From Melampsora larici-populina 98AG31 (lineage: Eukaryota; Basidiomycota; Pucciniomycetes; Pucciniales; Melampsoraceae), in the NCBI RefSeq assembly GCF_000204055.1, contig NW_006768854.1, positions 129,831 to 193,830 on the forward strand: 64,000 bases of DNA, written 5' to 3'. Below are positions 34,562-46,807 of the stretch, piece by piece. Numbering within the stretch: the stretch's first letter is position 1; each line of letters begins with the position of its first letter. Under the pieces are notes generated by a model. It was not told where the DNA came from and searched no databases. It saw only the letters and a program-made list of their open reading frames with translations. The translations under genes were made by a program, and so were the position numbers.

Positions 34562-34767
34562 TGTGCCAAAGTGCCAAATCAAATTTCCAAAAAACAAATT
34601 TCAGAATCCCCGAGTCAGAAATTGACAAAACTGGATTAAACTTTAAAATTAACTCAAATACTGGTCTGAAACCCCCTGTATTTGGGATAAAACCACACTT
34701 TCTGCCAGTTCTCACGGTTTAATAACCACGACTGCGATTTTGACCGCTGAGTTGGCACTTTGGCACA
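34562..34767 (-). mobile_element. 206-bp MITE copy with 15-bp terminal repeats
   Basis: TGTGCCAAAGTGCCA at 34562-34576 and its exact complement at 34753-34767. The same unit occurs inverted at 36209-36414. Forms the outer arm of the foldback element. Confidence 0.75.
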
Positions 34768-35221
34768 ATATATACATGGAAATTTCAAGGAATCAAATGT
34801 TCAACATGTCAAAATTCACCAACTTAAAAAAGCACAGAAGGCAAAACATAACACCTACCACACAACAACAATACTAGCCAAAACCTACTTCTTCCACAAT
34901 CATGATTGACCTAGTCTTAGGTAGCCCACAGCTTCAGTCCATCAACTGAAGAAAACTGGTATGGGTGTACCGCCGGTCCCCGGGTAGCTGCTTCAGACAG
35001 GCTACGTAATCCTGGTTTTAGGGTTGGACCACCCAGTGTTAGGTGGTCTACAGCTTTAGTCAAGTATACATACCAGTCCCCAGGTACTCTCTCCAGTCAA
35101 AGACCACCAAATCACCTTTATTTATGGTTTGATCACCTTTGGTAAGGTAGCATAGACCACAGCCTAAACCACCTAAGCCTAGGTGGTCAAACTTTAATAG
35201 ATAGACCACCTAGGCTTAGGT

Positions 35222-35805
35222 GGCTCTCTTCTCCAGTCAATCAACTGGAGAACGGGCCTAGGTGGTCCAAGTTCAATAGGAGGACCACCTAGGCTTATGT
35301 AGTTCTCTTCTCCAGTCGATCGACTGGAGAACAGGCCTAGGTGGTCCCAGTTTACTAGGAGGACCACCTAGGCTTATGTGGTCTTCTTGTCCAGTCGATC
35401 GACTGGAGAACAGGCCTAGGTGGTCCCAGTTTACTAGGAGGACCACCTAGCCTTATGTGGTCTTCTTCTCCAGTCGATCGACTGGAGAACAGGCCTAGGT
35501 GGTCCCAGTTTACTAGGAGGACCACCTAGGCTTATGTGGTCCTCTTCTCCAGTCGATCGACTGGAGAACTGGCCTAGGTGGTCCAAGTTCAATAGGAGGA
35601 CCACCTTGGCTTATGTGGTCCTCTTCTCCAGTCGATCGACTGGAGAAGAGGCCTAGGTGGTCCAAGTTCAATGGGAGGACCACCTTGGCTTATGTGGTCC
35701 TCTTCTCCAGTCGATCGACTGGAGAACAGGCCTAGGTGGTCTAAGTTTAATAGGAGGACTACCTAGGCTTATTTAGTCCTCTTCTTCAGTCAATAAACTG
35801 GATAG
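35222..35805. repeat. 79-bp tandem array, each unit a double palindrome
   Basis: The phrase TCCAGTCGATCGACTGGA starts at 35311, 35390, 35469, 35548, 35627 and 35706, with variants at 35232 and about 35785: an exact 79-bp period over about eight units. Each unit contains the perfect 20-bp palindrome CTCCAGTCGATCGACTGGAG and a second hairpin, GCCTAGGTGGTCC ... GGACCACCTAGGC, with a 14-16-nt loop. Diverged relatives of both modules extend to 34900 and 36000. Confidence 0.97.
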
Positions 35806-36208
35806 AGTACCATGGGACCAGTTCCAGGGCTTTTTCTCCAGTTTCTTGACTGGAGAAAAAGACCACCTAAGCCTAGGTGGTCTATCTAATAAAGTTTGAC
35901 CACCTAGTCTTAGGCCTTCAAGGCTGTTGTCTATATACCACCTAAGCCTGGGTGGTCAAATTGGATTACATGGACCACCCAGGCTTAGGTGGTCCTCTAG
36001 TGATCATGTTTGTCATTGTGTCCTTTGATTGTGTTGCCTTTAATGAATTTTGTAATGGCAATATCAGTCATTGATATTGACTATGTGTACCATTGAGCAA
36101 AATCCCAGTCCACAACTGGTCACATGACCTTGTGTGTTTTGTTGTTTTTTACGTTTGTGAATTTTGACATGTTGAAAATTTGATTTCTTGAAATTTTCGT
36201 GTATTATT

Positions 36209-36414
36209 TGTGCCAAAGTGCCAAGTCAATGGTTGTAATTTGAGTTGCGGTTTGCAAACAGGGGAAACTGGCAGAAAGTTTGGTTTTATCCCCAATACAG
36301 GGGGTTTCAGACCAGTATTTGAGTTAAATCTGGTGTTTAATCCAGTTTTGTCAATTTCTGACCCGGGGATTCTGAAATTTCCAATTTTGAAATTCTATTT
36401 GTCACTTTGACACA
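36209..36414 (+). mobile_element. 206-bp MITE copy, inverted partner of 34562-34767
   Basis: Starts TGTGCCAAAGTGCCA; the other end (36400-36414) carries two changes from the perfect complement. Most of the interior matches the partner in reverse orientation. Confidence 0.75.
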
Positions 36415-36739
36415 CCTCGCATTCCGTAAAGCTGAGATAAAATTGCAGAGAAAATTGCAACAGTGCAGTTGTCAACCATGCTTTTACTTCAATTACGTGC
36501 ATTCAAAAGTTTGATGGTTTTACTTCAATTACGTGCATTCAAAAGTTTATATACTAGCCTCAACAATATGTACATCCAAACTTATTTATATCAATGTTGC
36601 ATGTTGTAAAGATGATCTAATAATCAGAAAATAATTGAAGTCGATATCATGATGTAATAAATACCGACACCTTTGAAGTTCAGTACCTTGCCACTATTGA
36701 GTAAATGTCCTTCAGCTGGTGTTGTAGCAATACAACACT

Positions 36740-38986
36740 ATTCTTCATAATCAGAAGTGTGAGGTTCAGGTGGTGTTGCCGGCGATAAGTGTGACATTGA
36801 TGGTAGCAGCTGTTGTGCTAATGGGAATGGGTGGGTCGTCAGCAATGGGTGTGTTACCAGTCGTAGAGTTATTGGTGATAGGTGTCTCATCAGCAATAAT
36901 GGCTGTGGAGGCGGTGTTCGAAGTGGGAGGTGGATGATCTGCTGGATTATCGGTGGAAGGGGAGGTTGTATCGACAGTCGGGGATGTAGCTGTAGGCGTA
37001 TCATCAGGGTCACTGTTGTGGTTGCGTTTCCGTTTGGCGTTTCGGATGGGACCAGCTTCGGTTTCCAGAATTAGGATCTTGTTATCTGAAAGATCAGACA
37101 AGACATTGTGAGCTTGGGTTGGGGTCAGTTGATTACTATCTTGTGTGATATCGCTTGCTTGTGATTTTGAATCCGGGTCAAATTGTATAAAGTAGCCTTT
37201 AACGGCTAGTTTCTGTTCACAACCTTTCCAAGGCCACTTCTCAAACGCTCTTTTTGTCCGTGTATCTAAGCAGAAGGTAAGTAGAAGGTGCGCTAGTCAG
37301 AGAGATATCATGACAAGATTGTAGATAAACGGACTGACGTATCAAATCAGACAGGGCTTCTCGACATTTAGTCCTGTCTGTCAAAGCAGAAAGTATCAGT
37401 ACAGGGATGATCCATCACAGTGTGGGTAATCATTAACTTACCATCAACTTTAGCTTTACTTGACATGAGCAGGCCAGCCTCAGTTCCAGTAACATATGAT
37501 TGTAATTGTGCGGCGATGTGGTTCATTTGGTTGCAACTTTTGTTGTTATCCAGCCACTTTAAAGCGCGCGGTGTCCCTCGAGCAATTTGATAGGCATAAT
37601 TGCCCAAGTAATTTGATACACCAATGATGAGAAAATCTCCCTCATATGTTGCAGCTACATCTCTGGCCTGAATGCATAACATGGTTAGAATAAACCAACT
37701 GCTATGAATAGACAAAACCAACCTCTTCTTGCCACTTGATCATGAAGTTGTTGACAGCTATTTGTGTGTTTGCCAAAGAGAGATTTTTGGCTTGTGCATT
37801 GTGGTAAACAGGTTCCTTTGTTGTTGAGGATGTATTTGTGTTGGCATCGGATGCAGAATCGATGGTGTTGGAACTAGTCGCACTGTTTGTAGTTTGATTC
37901 CCTACTTTGTAAGAATCTTGCTCTTCTTTAGACATCTCATTCCATTTGACCGAAGCAAACTTTGAGGCCTCTCCACTTGCTACACCTGAGGCTGAAATTA
38001 TAGCATAGTGATATCAATTTATTGTATGTATATATGTATGATCAAATAAGTTACAGTACTCACCATCTCTATATGCTCCTCAAATCTGTTCGCTTTGATT
38101 AAACCGTTGCCATGAGTTCAGGCCTTTCCGTGCCAGCTTTTCACCCCTGTAATGATCCTTGTCAGTAGATCGGTAACATGATAGATTGAAAGAGACCAAC
38201 TTACCATAGTTGGCGTACTGCCGCGACTGAAACTTGATGATCAATACAGTTGATGGCCAATACCTTATCTAACTCTTTGTACAAACACATGATGAGTTTT
38301 TGCTTGTCTGGAGGTACAGTAGACCCCTTAGCATGCTTAGATGCAAGGATGCGTAGCTCAACAGAGGACTTGTTCATCATCTCTTCCGAGGTTGGAAGAT
38401 TCGATGGTGTTAGTTGCGAGCGATCTTTCTCTCCTCTGAGTGAGTTGGGGAGAAAGAGACTAACAATGGCTTGTGTAGTGGTGGTGGGTGTCTGTGTTGG
38501 TATTGAAGTGTTTGTGGTCGAGCTAGTTGTGGTGATTGGACCGCGGCCGCTGTTGCGTTTTTGAGACTTTTTGCGCGCTTGGACTTCTGAGCGAGTTCCT
38601 GTTGCCTGAGAATGATGTGGTTGTACCTGAGAAGGAGGTGGGAGTTGTCGAGGGGGGAGTTGCGTGTGTTGAGTGTTTGATGGTTGTACGATGTGAGGAC
38701 GCGACTCCTGGGCTATAACTGAAGTAACACGCGTGATATTTGCTGGGGAGACCATGGCACTTGAGTTTTGCTGGTATGCATGGTGATCTTGAGTTTTCTG
38801 GGATTGCTGAAGATAATTAAAGCTAGAGTGTTGATGGAGTTGGTTTTGAATTTGCTGACCGTGAGCCCCAGGAGGATAGGAAGGATTCTCATAGCTATTA
38901 TGAGTGTGATGATAGTCATGATGAGAGTTATCATAACATTTAATCCCAGAGACGGTTTGCTTACAAAACTCGACAAAATCCACCAT
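36740..38986 (-). pseudogene. HMG-box-like rust hypothetical gene with a nonsense codon
   Basis: Exon 1 (38986-38205, donor GTAAGT) is Gln/His/Pro-rich and ends in a helical region (L-C-K... not homologous to known enzymes). Exon 2 (near 38140-38065) reads S-W-Q-R-F-N-Q-S-E and then a TGA at 38080-38082. Exon 3 (near 37985-37730) has F-A-S-V-K-W-N-E-M-S-K-E-E-Q-D-S-Y-K, which resembles the third helix of an HMG box. Exon 4 holds Y-E-G-D-F-L-I-I-G-V-S and G-T-P-R-A-L-K-W-L-D-N-N; the last exon begins near 37265 (W-P-W-K-G-C-E) and ends in a Lys/Arg stretch and a Thr/Pro-rich tail near 36740. A nuclear DNA-binding role is only suggested. Apart from the one stop, possibly CGA to TGA, the gene structure is well kept, so it may be recently silenced or a member of a large family. 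Confidence 0.5.
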
Positions 38987-41900
38987 TAGTGTGATTTTCC
39001 AGTTTTGTCCTTGGTCAGAAACCTATCTTTGTACATCAATTTGCATTCACCATCATGATCATTGCCAATCCCAATCACAGTTCAGCGGATCTCCATATGT
39101 ATCCCCAAAATCAATGCAACAACTCACCACTTGCTCGACACGGCCAAAGCCTATGTGACAATGCACAGATGATTAACACTTTCACTTCCCCCAGAGTTGA
39201 AATACATGTCATCATCATCAAGTTGATTAACACACCATACCATCCATCTTTTCTATAATATTAACTCTCATTCAGCTCGGGAATAACTTCAAGCAGCGAT
39301 GAATCTAAAGACAAGCGGGAAAAGATGAGATATTAAGCACCAAGATCCCATACCCAGGTCAGCGATTTGTCTGTCCTAGAATTTATCATTGTGATTCTAA
39401 TTACTGAAGATTAGGCAATTCGCCTTCTGAATCAAGACTCCTCATACCTAGCCAGATGCCATTTCTTCTAGCTTCACCTTCTTCTTTTTTATTCACTATG
39501 TGTGATAGTGAACTTACTGCACCATCATTACCTTTATATCAAGACTTGGCTACCCAATTCAAACTCAATCAACTCTTGAATAAAATCTTCTGTTTTCTGT
39601 AAGTCATCAAAGCTTTATATCACAGGAAGATTGAGAATACAAAACTAACTCTTCATTCTCTTTCAGATAATTTGATTGATTTCAACTGGCAGTTCAAGCA
39701 ATCTATGCAAAAACTCTGATTTCACTAGATGGACACAATATTTTAAATCCTTGAAAATCAGACCTCTTGATCTAATTTACAAACGTAAGTGTACTTCCAA
39801 TGCTAATCGTCGAACTTATAGAGCAGGTTAAAAAGTATTATATGATGACACAAAAACGGCCCAATCTATCTTACTCCTCGCACTGGATTCAATCTTTTCC
39901 TATCTTTTCAAGCCCCTTAACACAGACTTGAAAATCACCCCAGAAGAAAAAGGAATGGTCTCGAAGCTGTTTGAATCAAGAATGGTACATTTACGATTTG
40001 CAAGGAACCTTATAAGACTCTGTCTTCAACCTCGATCACACGACTTGGACAATCACTGAAACTATCTGTTAAAAAGGATTCGATTTCAAGCAAGATTTTT
40101 CATTTTCAACTTGTTGGTCTGCATCGGTAGAAATGGAAAACTGAAAAAGCCATATCATTTGGGTCACAATCTGCTAATCAACATGCCTTCGATCCCAAAG
40201 TTTTATCAAGGTTGTACATAACTTTATCAGATTTCTTTCAAACAATCAACTTGAATCTGACATCAAAACCATCTCGATCCTCTCATCTTTGACACCCTCA
40301 GGTCTATTGGTTTGCAAAGGTTTTGTGAAGTTTGTTCCCTGTCAAGCTTTTGTTTGTAAAAACTGACCGTTCAAACTTTTATGTTTTCTTTATTCTTGAT
40401 AGCACCCAAACGATCATTGTCTCTTTACAATCATCCAAATCGAAATAGATCTGCATATTCAATTTTAATGACATGTCTCTTCCGAGTTTGTTTGATTGAA
40501 CCAAACTGAGATTGAATCGATCACCTTTATCACTTGTGTTCTGTCACCTGCACAAGATTCCAGATCACTGTCGATCACAGCAAATCATACATCAAATCCG
40601 GGTCATATCCACTATTTAATCAAAAATGAAGTAAATTATCAATTTGGAGGGAATTACACATGGAGTAACTTATCAATTTTGCCCAAACTGGTATAGTTTC
40701 ATCCATATATCCATATGATGTTCATAGAATGCCTTCAATAGCTAATTTGCTGACTTGCGTATGATCTTTTTGTTTTAGGGATTGACAAACTCAAGATGTT
40801 CAAATTAATTGCATGGGTAATTTGCTGATAAAGTAAGTCCATAACCAATTGTCAGATATTTATTGTTCAAAAGCACAATCTTCATGAAAATCACCTATCA
40901 ACAAGACTGACCATTGTTGCCTTTATATAGTTAACCCTACCAACCCGATCGAGGACGAGATTAATCAACAGGAACAACCAAGTCATTATCACGATCAGTA
41001 GACCGAGCTCATCTCATTAACTTTGACTAAAACTTACCAGGTAAATTGAGATCAAGGACATCAATTAAAGGATTCTTAATTGTCTCAACTTGGCTCTTTT
41101 TATTTCATTGTCTCTTGAATTCATCATCAAACCATCATTCATCAATTACGTCAATTTTAACTTTGTTGGAAACTTCACTATCTGATCATATCTCACCACC
41201 ACGTCCAATCCAAACAAAATTAAAAGTAGTAAGATCAAGATTGAAAAAAAGATTAGAAGCACAATCAACTGATTATAAATCATTAAAATCAAATCATAGT
41301 ACTCATTATGATGAGGAACCACCAAAAGGAACGACAGAATGGTTTAAGATTGTAATGAATGATGTAGTATTATCAGTAGATGAATCTGATGAATTGATGC
41401 ATAGTTTAAAATCATTCAGAACAATTATTTCAGACGAATTGATTAGAAAAACTATTGATCTTTGTAAAATGCCTAAAATCCCAACTTATTCACTTCTAAA
41501 TGTAATCTCACTCTACTCTATCTCTCTTTATAATCTTATTCTAGAAATCTCAATACTGATTTGGTATTTTGTTTTTGTTTTTGTTTTTAGAGCACAGTCA
41601 TCATGTGGGGTATTATGGTCAACATTATAGTTGTGATCATCATGGTCCAGGTATGGAAAGAGTACAAGGTTCAGTGTCAATGTTACAAAATCATATCTGT
41701 GGTAAGTCTTCAAACTCAAAAATCACAAACTATTCTTTTCTCAAGTCATTTTCTATGATGACAAAAATCCTTTTTTAACAAAGTTGACTGGACATTTCAA
41801 AGTTGCACAAAAAAAGACCAAGCCAGTCTGATTTAGATTTAAATAGTAACAAAGATAGATCTCAAATCATTTGAAAAATGATAGTAACAATGAAGATGAT

Positions 41901-42436
41901 CAGATCCAATTAGTTTTTACCATTTCTTGCGTTCAAGGTTTTTAAACTGCTCAAGAATTATTACTTTGGATCCTCAATAATCAATTATCTCATTAGAATT
42001 GAATTCTTATCATTCAACTTGGGTCCAATGGTTTCTAATCTATCAATCAGACTTCCTACAATCTCACTTGCTGCTTTCCACGATGTTAAATTAGTGGTTC
42101 ATATAGTTCTATAACCTGCAAAACTCCCAATTGATAAGCTGTAAGTTGATGTTCTGACATGCTTTTATAATCTTGAACACAGTCACATAAGTTTGACATC
42201 AATTCCCAAACCGTAGAAACTTTTGAATGTTCAATTACAGCAATTCTACTCATTACATCTCTCAATCTATCAAAGATTTTAGTAGAATTGATTATTGTCT
42301 CTTCATCAGAAAGTTGATTTTTTGAATTATTTGAAACTCAAATTAACTTTTATACTACATCCAAGTCCAATCCAACTTCTTCCCATATTTCAATTACTGT
42401 AACTGATGCTCGGATTGATTCTAAATAATTTCCAAC
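38987..42436. other. Low-GC stretch with exon-like fragments
   Basis: Several plus-strand fragments look coding but are not recognised: 39880-40020 (F-K-P-L-N-T-D-L-K-I-T-P-E-E-K) and 41046-41500 (W-F-K-I-V-M-N-D-V-V-L-S-V-D-E-S-D-E-L then a donor-like boundary). On the minus strand 42470-41960 reads M-S-V-G-N-Y-L-E-S-I-R, D-R-L-R-D-V-M-S-R-I-A and W-E-L-M-S-N-L-C-D-C with stops between. These are likely captured or decayed exons; the leftmost part of the Helitron ending at 43991 should be here. Confidence 0.4.
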
Positions 42437-43991
42437 ACTCATTCCTACAATCATATTGTTTGTCCACATATTTGTTAGTTAATGCAACAATGTGAAAAGG
42501 AGGCGGTATTTAGCTTGATAGTTGTACTTGGCCTCCCTTGGTAGTTCTTGATTGAGCGGTTCCCGCACTGGAGTTTGAAGAATTGATGTTTTCAGCACCG
42601 GTGCAAACAGATATAGACATGATCTTCAAATGGGAGTCAGTGCATGGTTATTTTGTCTTTGATAGCTTTGTTTACAGATTTCCCAATTGCTTTGTGCTCA
42701 AATTTGATTGTTGGGGCAGGTTCCAAAGTAGAGTGTCTCTTGGCCTAAAGTCAGATAAAGAGGAAGCTGTTCAAAGTGTAAAATACTCATCTTGAGGTGT
42801 GAAAAGAACAGGCCTGGCCCGTGAAGAGCATCTCAAGTGCTGGTCAATTTGGTACACCTGCCATCTTGGAGCAAAGTGGTATGGGTAAGCCATCAGTGTT
42901 GGGTAGAATTGATATTCCAATAATACTGAACCTTTCAGGTGTAGGATCAAATCTTGCAGATCATGCTGTAGTATCCAGAATCCAGAAGATGCTCTTCTTG
43001 TGATAGCACTTACCAAACCTTCATTTGCAACAACAAATCCTATAGGTGTACCATGCACCATCTGTGCCTTTATGGCATCAAAAATTGGCTTGGGGATTGA
43101 GTTGCTTTCTAAAACCTTCAAATCTTCATCCCTATCTGCCTCGGTCAAGGAATCACCCAACGGCTGGGGAGCTTGTAGTTGGAATTCCGCCGCGACATTT
43201 GATTTATTGAGTAAAAAATGTATTAAGGGTCTGAAGGTTGTGTCCACGTGAGACCAGCTGTAAGCTGATAAGTGTTGAAGGTCACAATTTGATCTAACCT
43301 CTATCACTTATTGTTAAACTCATTGATAACCAGACAGGGTACCTTTCCAAGGTTGTCAAAAATATACCTTCTGTGCGCCAAATATTGGAAGGCTCTTTTA
43401 TGTATGATCATTGATTGGTGACCTGATCAACTCAATTTACCAATGTCCATCAATTGCATTGAACTTCAAGATTTACTAAGCTTCTACATTTATAAATGTT
43501 TTAATCTGGTTACAGGAGAAGTGTGAGATTTATGATTTGAAATGGTATCTTTGAAATTTTGATGGTCTTGCTCTCATTTATCTGATTCTGAGCTCAAGAT
43601 GAATTTGGAAGTTTGATCTTTATTTTTTTTCATGGGTTTTCTTTCACAAAGCCCAAATGTAGATAGATTTCTTACTGAAATCAAGGTGACCAATGGTTTC
43701 TCTCAGTCACTTCATCATCACATGTAATGTAAGCACTGTCAAAAAAATCAAATGCTCAATTGAATTCAAGAAGTAAATGCCAAATGGAGATGTTTCATGA
43801 GTGTATCAAACCTCTTGTTGTAAATTGCTGTTAAGTTATTGACAATCACCAATAGGAATAAATGAGTAAATGTCAAGTAGTGAAAAATTTTGAGACTGGA
43901 AATCATTTTTGAGTGAGTTGAACCATATTGGTCACATCTGCCAAGTCACAAGACAAAAGGGAAAGGGCGGCGCCCGCCGCTAAGGTGCTAG
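42437..43991 (+). mobile_element. Helitron copy A (3' part, near-identical to the copy at the window end)
   Basis: This 1555-bp block is repeated in inverted orientation at 62446-64000 with the same length and only scattered substitutions. Its right end has hairpin GCGGCGCCCGCCGC (43967-43980), a 7-nt gap and CTAG (43988-43991) followed by T: a Helitron 3' end. The left limit given is only where the other copy runs out of the window; the true 5' end is further left. It carries a GMC oxidoreductase exon. Confidence 0.72.
42806..43003 (+). pseudogene. GMC oxidoreductase exon fragment captured in Helitron A
   Basis: The frame reads I-S-S-A-G-Q-F-G-T-P-A-I-L-E-Q-S-G-M-G, matching the second signature of glucose-methanol-choline oxidoreductases, then L-G-R-I-D-I-P-I-I-L-N and L-S-G-V-G-S-N-L-A-D-H, the usual P-G-V-G-x-N-L-x-D-H segment. 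Only about 60 residues of a protein normally near 600 residues are present; the FAD-binding N-terminus and the catalytic His-Asn C-terminus are absent. The exon is in the same orientation as the Helitron. The identical fragment sits in the minus copy near 63434-63631. Confidence 0.75.
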
Positions 43992-44233
43992 TACATGTTA
44001 TTGCCTAGCTGAGTTTGAATTTGCTGATCACTGAGTTGCTGTGTCGAGGAAATGTGAGTATCTTCTTGAAAATGCCTGTGAATCTGACTCTGTTGACCAA
44101 AACCGGTAAAACCAGCGCCATGGAGATTGCTCTGATTTGGTGGAAGTAATGGTGCTTGTGATGTGTGAGCATGAGCATTGATTCCAGATTGATAGGGGTA
44201 ATGTTGATTCATGGCGAGGTCAGTTGTGTGCAA
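43992..44233 (-). pseudogene. Gln/His-rich hypothetical frame cut by Helitron A
   Basis: From ATG 44233 the frame is rich in Gln, His, Pro and Asn (H-Y-P-Y-Q-S-G-I-N) and runs to the Helitron boundary, where the TAG that ends it is formed by the element terminus (CTAGT read on the minus strand). It resembles in composition the first exon of the HMG-box-like gene at 38986, but no clear alignment is visible. Confidence 0.4.
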
Positions 44234-44916
44234 CGAGAATTTGATGGAAGGGATTGAAAATCTTCAAGGTTGATGTTTAAGATTCAGTGGAGTAATAGTT
44301 ATGCAGGTCAGAAAAGTGTATTTGCCAATTATAAATCATTTGAAATTGGTTGAAACTGATAAGACCCCAAGTTTCTGACCTAACAAACTTGCCCAAAATT
44401 CAATAAAAATTCACATTGTGAATGGAAAACTGACCTAATATCAAGTAGCACCTCAAAAGAAGCCATATAGAGACTGTTACTGTGGCATTGAGGCTCATAG
44501 AAAAATTCTCAGGTATATATGTTGGCTTATCAAAGTGTATCATTTGATAAATGCCCCATGCTGGTGCGTATTTTGATAAGTGGATGTATGTGAGGCTCAT
44601 CATAAGCAATCTGTTATTTCAGTGTAACTTATGGCTCAACTAAAACTTTCTCAGAGTTTTAATGGATGGTCAAGTACATACATGATTGTATTATTTGATT
44701 AGATATCTATTGTATGGCCACTATCTAGGCATGCTAGAGGTGGTTCATTTACACTGTGAAGAAGTTTATTACTATTTTTAATGTACTTGTGAGTTATGTT
44801 GCTCAAAAAAAGAATCTACAGTTCAGGTCAAAACCCAATAATTGAACTTGAATGTTGTTGGTGGTAATTTTTGCTTTCATATTAATTCCAATCAGTAGAA
44901 AAATCACCCTTTTCTG

Positions 44917-45480
44917 GACCACTTATGATGCAACGAGTGGTCATGTAGTACTTTTTAATAATTTTGTGGCAGCACATGCCTCAATCAAAATTTTTTCAAT
45001 TTTGAAGTTGATCATAAAGTTGAACTTGAACAATATTCTTACAGATTGTGGATCTCAAATTTATCACATCTTTTATCAAAATCAAGGTATTACAGACCAC
45101 TTATGATGTGATGAGTGGTTGTGTAGTACTTTTGCACGATTTTTTGGCAACACATGCCATAATAAAAACTTTTTCACTTTTGAAGTTAATCAAGAAGTTG
45201 AACTTGCAAAATATTTTTGGAGTATATGGGCTTTAGATTTATCACAGTTTTCAGCCAAATCAACTGTGTGTAGACCACTTATGGCCTGTTTAGTGGGCCT
45301 GCGGAACCCAATTTGACATGTTTGTGGAAACATATGTCACAAGTAAAACTTTTGCAGTTTTGCTTCAAACCCAAAAGTTGAAATTGGAAAATGTTTTTGG
45401 ATATTTTGGCCTTGAGATTGACCTTACTACGTAGTCCGCACAGCCTCACATGGACCACGTATGGGCTTATCAGTGAAATT
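44917..45480. repeat. Tandem repeat, unit about 178 bp
   Basis: The anchor GACCACTTATG starts at 44917, 45095 and 45273, with a variant (GACCACGTATGGG) at 45453: spacing 178, 178 and 180. Units share AACTTTT-GAAGTT and AAAGTTGAACTTG-like phrases. At least three units; the third is most diverged. Sequence unrelated to the 180-bp satellite at 5780-7480. Confidence 0.9.
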
Positions 45481-46807
45481 TCGGGCTGTTTTGGGGAAAA
45501 CACTCTATAAGAAAATCTTTTTTGTTTGTTGAGATAAGCCCAAAAAAAAGTACTTTTTTTGTTTCACTTAAACCTATGAAAAAAACCAAAAATCTCAACT
45601 TTTTTTTTTTGGTCACCTCACCCATATTTCCACTACATAATAGCATACTGCAAGGATAACAACATCCGTGTTCATTGATGCAAGTGAGTTCATTGTTGGT
45701 GATGATTATGAAGTCCCCATGGAATTGGTCTCTGAACATATTTCAATAATGCATCACTACATTATTAAAATATTTGCTGAGTTAAACTACTTTTCTGTGG
45801 TGAACATTGATCCAAAACCTCACATAATAGCCCAGATCATTGCCCAGATAACCTTCCAGAGCCACTTATATGAGGAGAAGCCCTCATAAACTCTGCATGA
45901 ATCATTTTTCTGATTATTTTCATCAAGGTATCAACAAGTTTGAATCAGGTTTGGCTGAGTTATACCACTTTCAAGTGGTTTGCACCATTTCAAATTTTTA
46001 CATTTTAGTGCATATGACCCTGAAGAACCACATATCTGAAGAAAAACTGCTAGTAAACCCCTCATCAAATCTACTTGTGAAGAACTTTACTTATCACAGA
46101 ATCAACTGTGGATCAATGTTTGTGGATCAATGTTTGATGAGGTGTTTAGTTCTTATGTGATTGGTTTGAGTTACACAATGGGCAATGTGATGTCTTTTTT
46201 TTTTTGAAAAAATAAGAGATTTTTTATAATGTTCTGGATGGAATCCTTTGCACTTTCTTTGCTTTCTCCACCACCCACACCTATTAGAGAAGAAGCTTAC
46301 TTAGATGTAGAAGTCAAACATCCAGTTCGCAAACTGGATGGAACTAAGAAGTCACTTTTGTCTCATACTTGGTAAGGATCAAGGTGTGTACAATTCATTT
46401 CATCATACCAACAAACATCGGCTTCTTATCAATTTAATTCGCTCACACTTGTGTTATCTGAGAAATTTTCTTATGTTCTATTCTTTCACAATCACCCTTT
46501 TTGAACTTCCTTTTTGGGCTTGCTTGGTTTTGAACTTAATTAAACATTGATGACTACAAAGTAAGTCAATAATGACTACAGAAAAAGTAAATCGACCCTA
46601 TCTGACAAGGTCTGAGTCAGGATCAAGAGTCATACATAAGGAAGTCTGTTTGCGGAAAACAACGAGTCAAGAGTGAGCTATGATCAAGCTTGACTCAAAA
46701 TATTGAGTACAAGAGACATTGATATTGATATTGAAGGTGGACAAGGTACAAGCGTAAATCAATTCATTGGTTTGAGAGGAAAAGCTTAGAGGACGAACTC
46801 AATGTAT
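45481..46807. other. AT-rich stretch, nothing recognised
   Basis: Short frames only (for example 45870-46160). Poly-T/A runs near 45600 and 46195. Confidence 0.35.

Larger units (their letters stand above)
34541..36434. mobile_element. 1.9-kb foldback element with a palindromic tandem core
   Basis: The outer 300 bp on each side (34541-34840 and about 36130-36434) are inverted copies of each other, starting AGCTGTACGGAATGCGAGG on the left. Inside lies a palindrome-rich 1-kb core built on CCTAGGTGG/CCACCTAGG and CTCCAGT/ACTGGAG. No protein is encoded. Either a large non-autonomous element or two inverted MITEs that trapped the core. Confidence 0.85.

Noticed and set aside
42771..43307. 178-codon minus-strand frame conserved in both Helitron copies (also 63130-63666)
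   Set aside because: About half of it is antisense to the GMC exon, and conservation between copies reflects recent duplication, not selection. The rest has no motif, so it is not listed as a gene.
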